This document shows positions 60,002 through 64,000 of a stretch of DNA of 64,000 bases, piece by piece. This stretch comes from Acinetobacter sp. ANC 4648 (lineage in GTDB: Bacteria; Pseudomonadota; Gammaproteobacteria; Pseudomonadales; Moraxellaceae), in assembly GCF_002135345.1 (NCBI RefSeq), contig NZ_NEGI01000004.1, positions 216,891 to 280,890 on the forward strand, in the 5' to 3' direction. The notes under the pieces were generated by a model. The model did not search any database, was not told where the DNA came from, and saw only the letters and a program-made list of their open reading frames with translations. The position numbers and the translations under genes are program-made. The first letter of the stretch is position 1; each line of letters starts with the position of its first letter.

Positions 60002-61093
60002 ATGGGTTTTAATTGCGGTATTGTCGGCTTGCCGAATGTTGGTAAATCTACACTTTTCAATGCATTGACTAAAGCTGCTATTGCTGCTGAGAACTTCCCA
60101 TTTTGTACCATTGAACCCAATACAGGAATTGTTCCTGTACCTGATCCACGTTTAGACAAATTAACGGCGATTGTAAAACCACAACGCGTTATTCCAACCA
60201 CGATGGAATTTGTAGATATTGCAGGTTTAGTCGCTGGTGCATCTAAAGGTGAAGGCTTAGGTAACCAATTCCTTGCCAATATTCGTGAAACTGATGCAAT
60301 TGCACATGTTGTACGTTGTTTTGAAGATGAAAATGTTATTCACGTCAATGGTAAAATTGATCCATTAGATGATATTGCAACCATTAACACTGAACTTGCA
60401 CTTGCAGACTTAGAAACTGTTGCTAAAGCAATCACTCGCTTAACAAAATCTGCAAAAAGTGGCGATAAAGAAGCAATCGCAACCAAAGCGGTTTTAGAAA
60501 AAATTCAACCTGTATTGGATGAAGGTAAACCAGCTCGCGCGACTGATCTTGATGATGATGAGCGTAAATTGGTTCGTGGCTTTGGTTTAATGACTTTAAA
60601 GCCAACCATGTATATCGCCAACGTTGCTGAAGATGGTTTTGAAAACAATCCACACTTAGATGCTGTGAAAAAGTTAGCTGCAGAAGAAAATGCAATTGTG
60701 GTTCCACTGTGTAACCAAATTGAAGCTGAAATTTCTTTACTTGAAGATGAAGATCGTGCTGAATTCCTTGAAGCTATGGATATGCAAGAACCAGGTCTAA
60801 ACGTGGTAATTCGCGCAGGTTATTCACTACTTGGCCTACAAACTTACTTTACTGCTGGCGTACAAGAAGTACGTGCATGGACGGTAAAAGTTGGTGCAAC
60901 TGCACCTCAAGCTGCTGGTGTTATTCATACCGACTTTGAAAAAGGCTTTATCCGTGCTGAATGTATTGCATACGATGACTTCGTTCAATATAACGGTGAA
61001 GCTGGTGCTAAAGAAGCTGGTAAATGGCGCTTAGAAGGCAAGACTTATATCGTACAAGATGGTGATGTTTTACATTTCCGTTTTAATGTATAA
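60002..61093 (+). CDS. ychF: Ribosome-binding ATPase YchF
   Basis: 363 residues from ATG 60002; a start at 59990 is in frame but non-conserved. P-loop GLPNVGKST (9-17), switch-like [17 protein letters not shown], and the C-terminal TGS domain ([30 protein letters not shown] in outline). An Obg-family protein that prefers ATP and binds ribosomes. Complete, with a terminator after it. Confidence 0.96.
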   Translation: MGFNCGIVGLPNVGKSTLFNALTKAAIAAENFPFCTIEPNTGIVPVPDPRLDKLTAIVKPQRVIPTTMEFVDIAGLVAGASKGEGLGNQFLANIRETDAIAHVVRCFEDENVIHVNGKIDPLDDIATINTELALADLETVAKAITRLTKSAKSGDKEAIATKAVLEKIQPVLDEGKPARATDLDDDERKLVRGFGLMTLKPTMYIANVAEDGFENNPHLDAVKKLAAEENAIVVPLCNQIEAEISLLEDEDRAEFLEAMDMQEPGLNVVIRAGYSLLGLQTYFTAGVQEVRAWTVKVGATAPQAAGVIHTDFEKGFIRAECIAYDDFVQYNGEAGAKEAGKWRLEGKTYIVQDGDVLHFRFNV

Positions 61094-61104
61094 GTTTTAA
61101 AAAT

Positions 61105-61132
61105 AAAAGCCTCAGTCTAGCTGAGGCTTTTT
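61105..61132 (+). terminator. Intrinsic terminator of ychF
   Basis: AAAGCCTCAG/CTGAGGCTTT hairpin with a T run. Confidence 0.85.
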
Positions 61133-61151
61133 AATTTCAGGGAAAAATGTA

Positions 61152-61625
61152 TTAAGTATTATGGCTTGAAAAGATCGAATAGCGCATTGGAACAAACTTC
61201 ATTCCATTAAATGTCTGAACAGCTTGCTCCAGTCGATGAAAGCCTAAACGTTCATAAACACCTACTGAGTTCAAACTTGCATTTACAGTTACCTGTATAA
61301 CCTCACTCACATTAGAGCAATGCTGTTCTAATAAATAATCCCACAATACCCGTGAATAACCTTGCTTCTGAAATTTTTCAGCAATAAATAAGTGATACAA
61401 ATGACTGGGTTTCTTTAAAGCAATGACACCAATCAGTTCTTGTTCACTTTGCATAAGTAAATATTCAAATTCATTACTTTGAATAAATTCATCAATCTTG
61501 TGACACTTAAAATGTTCGAGCGTATCAAAATCTTGCTCCTCTAAAAATAAAGGTGCAAGTTGCTTAATCAATTGGTAAATGTGATTTGTATCAGCCTTTG
61601 TCGCTTTTCGAATGATAAAATTCAT
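61152..61625 (-). CDS. GNAT family N-acetyltransferase
   Basis: 157 residues. FIIRKATKADTNHIYQLIKQL start, acetyl-CoA loop HLFIAEKFQKQGYSRVLWDYLL (Q/R-x-x-G pattern), and VNASLNSVGVYERLGFH end match GNAT acetyltransferases. Acceptor unknown. Confidence 0.85.
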   Translation of the reverse strand: MNFIIRKATKADTNHIYQLIKQLAPLFLEEQDFDTLEHFKCHKIDEFIQSNEFEYLLMQSEQELIGVIALKKPSHLYHLFIAEKFQKQGYSRVLWDYLLEQHCSNVSEVIQVTVNASLNSVGVYERLGFHRLEQAVQTFNGMKFVPMRYSIFSSHNT

Positions 61626-61895
61626 ATAATATTAACTTTAGATATTCTTATAATACTTGTATCAAAAAAACCTAATAAATTCATAATTAATAAAAAAATA
61701 TATAAATAACTTATTTTAATACAATAAAAATATCAATCTTTATGACAAAGCTTAAATATAAATTAAAAATTCAACTGTGCTGCAATAAGACTATAAATGT
61801 TTGCTTTAATTAACAACTTTGTGCTTTTCAAAATTGTTATGTCATATTACATTTTAGTTTAGGTACTAACGCCTTACCATATAAAGATAAAGACA

Positions 61896-62279
61896 ATGAA
61901 AAAAATCATAAAAGTTATAACCGTTGGTTTATTTGCCATGTTAAGCGCGACAGCATTTGCATGCCCAAAAGGCACAACGCTGGTCGGTGGAACTGGACCA
62001 AACCATAAAGGCGGAACATGTGTTGCTGCTTCTGGTATGAGTAAAGCTGCCACAAATAGTAAAGATACAGCCATGAAAGCTAAAAACGATACGACTAAAG
62101 CAAAGGATAAAGCCACTCATAACGCTAAAAATACAACCGATCTCACCACAAACAAAGCAAAAGAGACAAACATGGGTGCAAAACACGACTCAACACATGC
62201 AGCAAAAACAACAGCCGACAAAGCGCACACGATGAAAGATACGAGCAACAAAGCAAAAACAGATGCTACAAAACATTAA
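61896..62279 (+). CDS. Secreted low-complexity Lys/Thr/Ala-rich protein
   Basis: 127 residues. Signal peptide (KKIIKVITVGLFAMLSATAFA) is followed by a short Cys-containing head (CPKGTTLVGG, GGTCVAAS) and a repetitive Lys/Thr/Ala/His tail with recurring KA-x-DT-type units, likely disordered or helical like LEA/histone-like proteins. Function unknown. Terminator after the gene. Confidence 0.65.
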   Translation: MKKIIKVITVGLFAMLSATAFACPKGTTLVGGTGPNHKGGTCVAASGMSKAATNSKDTAMKAKNDTTKAKDKATHNAKNTTDLTTNKAKETNMGAKHDSTHAAKTTADKAHTMKDTSNKAKTDATKH

Positions 62280-62290
62280 TTCTCAGGCTA

Positions 62291-62318
62291 AAAAGCGAGA
62301 TTTAAAGATCTCGCTTTT
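62291..62318 (+). terminator. Intrinsic terminator
   Basis: AAAAGCGAGA/TCTCGCTTTT hairpin. Confidence 0.8.
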
Positions 62319-62346
62319 CTATGACTTAGTTTAAAGTAGTGCATCT

Positions 62347-62829
62347 TTAGAAAATATTATTATTAGCTTTGGTATTACCTAATGCTGGGTGATCAATCGC
62401 ATCTTTACATTGTGCTTTATCATGCTCATAAGCTTTTTGTTTTGGCAAAATATTGTCACCTTTTTCCAAATTTGCTCTTGCCCAAGTATCTAAACTGGTC
62501 AATGCTTTACGGCATAAAGCATATTTACCTTCAGTAACTGAGTCAGTCATTTTGACATTAATACGCCAATCCATACTGAGTTTACGAATAGGTTTCCGAA
62601 CTTTATCCTCAATTAAATTCAACTGCTTACGATACACATATGGCTCAACCTGATTCATCAATATCCAAGCTTGTTTAGCATACGCTGTTGCATCATTGGT
62701 CAATTTAGGTGCAGCTTTAATTTCCACCTTGTCTTTCGGATCAGAAGATGAATTTCCACACGCTTGCAAACCTAAAATACTAGAAAATACAACCATCATT
62801 AGGAAAGAGTGAGGCTTGACCGCAAACAT
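62347..62829 (-). CDS. Putative lipoprotein, hypothetical
   Basis: 160 residues from ATG 62829 (AGGT upstream). Signal sequence with lipobox ILGLQAC. Mature part is helical and basic (YAKQAWILMNQVEPYVYRKQLNLIEDK in outline). Not recognised; outer-membrane or periplasmic by lipobox. Confidence 0.65.
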   Translation of the reverse strand: MFAVKPHSFLMMVVFSSILGLQACGNSSSDPKDKVEIKAAPKLTNDATAYAKQAWILMNQVEPYVYRKQLNLIEDKVRKPIRKLSMDWRINVKMTDSVTEGKYALCRKALTSLDTWARANLEKGDNILPKQKAYEHDKAQCKDAIDHPALGNTKANNNIF

Positions 62830-62927
62830 AGTGAATACCTGAACAAACAATTAACTACTATGCTAGTGAATTCGGGTACAATACTCAACTTCAATTTACC
62901 TTTTGATTTACTCTTTTAAGGTGTGTC

Positions 62928-63695
62928 GTGTCTGAGCACAAATATCCTCCAATCAAACCTGCTGGTTTTTGGCAAGGCGCTAAAGATAGTCAAGCCATTA
63001 TCTTTACTTATTTACCGGTTTCTTTTGCCTTTGGCGTGTCTGCAACACAATTTGGTTTCAGTGCATGGGAAGCATTATTTCTTTCATGCTCGATGTATGC
63101 TGGTGCCAGTCAATTTTTAGTAGTTGCCCTTTTAGGCAGTGGTACATCCATTTGGATGACTGCTTTAACTGTAATAGCACTAGATATTCGTCATGTCCTG
63201 TACGGCCCTGCTTTGCAAAATTTAATTCAAGATCGTTTAAACTTAAAAAAAACTGCAATTTGGTCTTGGGGCTTAACTGATGAAGTTTTTGCCAGCGGTA
63301 TGATTAAACTTTCACAACGTCGTGAAGAATGGTCTGAATCTTGGATGTTGGGACTAAGTTTATTCAGTTGGCTGTCTTGGGCACTGGGTTCACTATTGGG
63401 TGGTTTATTTGCAGACCAAGTCAGCAACCTGCCACATTTTTTACAAGCAGCTTTAGACTTTTTACTACCTGCATTATTTTTAAGTTTTTTACTGGCCGCA
63501 TTTGAAAAGAAACATACATTGGTCGTTGCAGTATCTTTAATTATTTCCGGATTGGCTTGTTATTTTATTAATTTATCCGCCGCAATCTTTATCGGCATTC
63601 TCTCTGGCATCGGTGCTGGACTGTTTAAATACTATATTTTGAAACAGCATGATGACTTAAAACCAGAAAGTTCGGGAGCACCACATGAATCTTGA
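62928..63695 (+). CDS. azlC: Branched-chain amino-acid exporter subunit AzlC
   Basis: 255 residues from GTG 62928 behind AAGGTG. ITYLPVSFAFGVSATQFGFS, MYAGASQFLVVALLGSG and LDIRHVLYGPAL are AzlC-family hallmarks; seven or so membrane helices. With AzlD it exports branched-chain amino acids. Stop overlaps the azlD start by 11 bases. Confidence 0.92.
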   Translation: MSEHKYPPIKPAGFWQGAKDSQAIIFTYLPVSFAFGVSATQFGFSAWEALFLSCSMYAGASQFLVVALLGSGTSIWMTALTVIALDIRHVLYGPALQNLIQDRLNLKKTAIWSWGLTDEVFASGMIKLSQRREEWSESWMLGLSLFSWLSWALGSLLGGLFADQVSNLPHFLQAALDFLLPALFLSFLLAAFEKKHTLVVAVSLIISGLACYFINLSAAIFIGILSGIGAGLFKYYILKQHDDLKPESSGAPHES

Positions 63696-64000
63696 AGTTA
63701 TATTGGTTGGTATTGTGGTAGGTATCGCCAATTTTGCATCTCGTTTTGGCCCGTTATTTTTCATTCAAAAACGGCATCAAAATAGCCCAAAACGTGGCTC
63801 TGTCTGGTTAAAAATTGCCTTAAGTAGTATTGGTATTGCTGCAATCAGCTCTATGTTAATAGTTGCGACACTCCCCCCCCTAATTGAAACGCCCAATAAA
63901 AGCTTTGCCATGTTGGTTGGTTTTATGGTTTTGATCACCTTATATTTTAAATTTAAAAAACTTGTACTGGCAACATTAACCGCGGCTTTGGCTTATGGAT
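63685..64000 (+). CDS. azlD: AzlD family protein, partial
   Basis: ATG 63685 to the window edge, 105 residues visible. NLEVILVGIVVGIANFASRFGPLFF and later membrane segments fit AzlD, the small partner of AzlC. A run of eight C at 63873-63880 within Thr-Leu-Pro-Pro codons could be prone to slippage. Confidence 0.85.
   Translation, partial: MNLEVILVGIVVGIANFASRFGPLFFIQKRHQNSPKRGSVWLKIALSSIGIAAISSMLIVATLPPLIETPNKSFAMLVGFMVLITLYFKFKKLVLATLTAALAYG

Overview
The window looks like chromosome of a low-GC gammaproteobacterium of the Moraxellaceae, most likely Acinetobacter. Reasons: the AT-rich housekeeping block (FadE-type acyl-CoA dehydrogenase, YebC/PmpR, YchF, AzlCD, Lrp-type regulator) and an Acinetobacter-style prophage gene order. 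Identifications come from reading the sequence and recalling families; no database search was run.

Layout. (1) 1 to about 7.99 kb: the right part of an integrative mobilizable element. It carries a candidate defence cassette on the minus strand (a large protein cut by the window edge, starting with a PD-(D/E)XK nuclease domain, preceded by a zinc-binding protein of unknown role). It also has a plus-strand mobilization module (RHH accessory protein, TrwB-like coupling protein, frameshifted TrwC-like relaxase) and an HTH/integrase pair ending beside a 3'-half tRNA-Met remnant. (2) About 7.99 to 47.85 kb: a complete myovirus-type prophage of about 39.9 kb. It lies between that remnant and an intact tRNA-Met(CAT), with a 20-bp direct repeat as att core and repeated TGCTTACAT arm-type sites at both ends. 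Its modules are: integrase and accessory genes (including a HEPN-like protein), lysis (holin, SAR endolysin, nested Rz/Rz1), tail fibre, baseplate, tape measure, a tail chaperone with a -1 frameshift extension, tube, sheath, connectors, capsid, protease, portal, terminase, a cluster of small genes, replication (RepO/DnaC type with a candidate intragenic origin), a CI/Cro-like switch with palindromic operators, and a plus-strand early recombination operon ending in a candidate excisionase. (3) 47.88 to 51.7 kb: a third, orphan tyrosine integrase and an AT-rich OafA-type acyltransferase, probably an island remnant. (4) 52.1 to 64 kb: ordinary chromosomal genes with an IS5-type scar.

How it works together. 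In the excised circle the candidate excisionase, attP and the integrase become adjacent. CI would bind three operators in the cI-cro gap and two upstream of the recombination operon. The long minus-strand late operon contains many intrinsic terminators, so processive antitermination is expected. Best candidates for something undescribed are the PD-(D/E)XK protein with its zinc-binding neighbour, the HEPN/two-TM cluster beside the prophage integrase, and the two-gene membrane plus ferredoxin-fold insert in the tail module.
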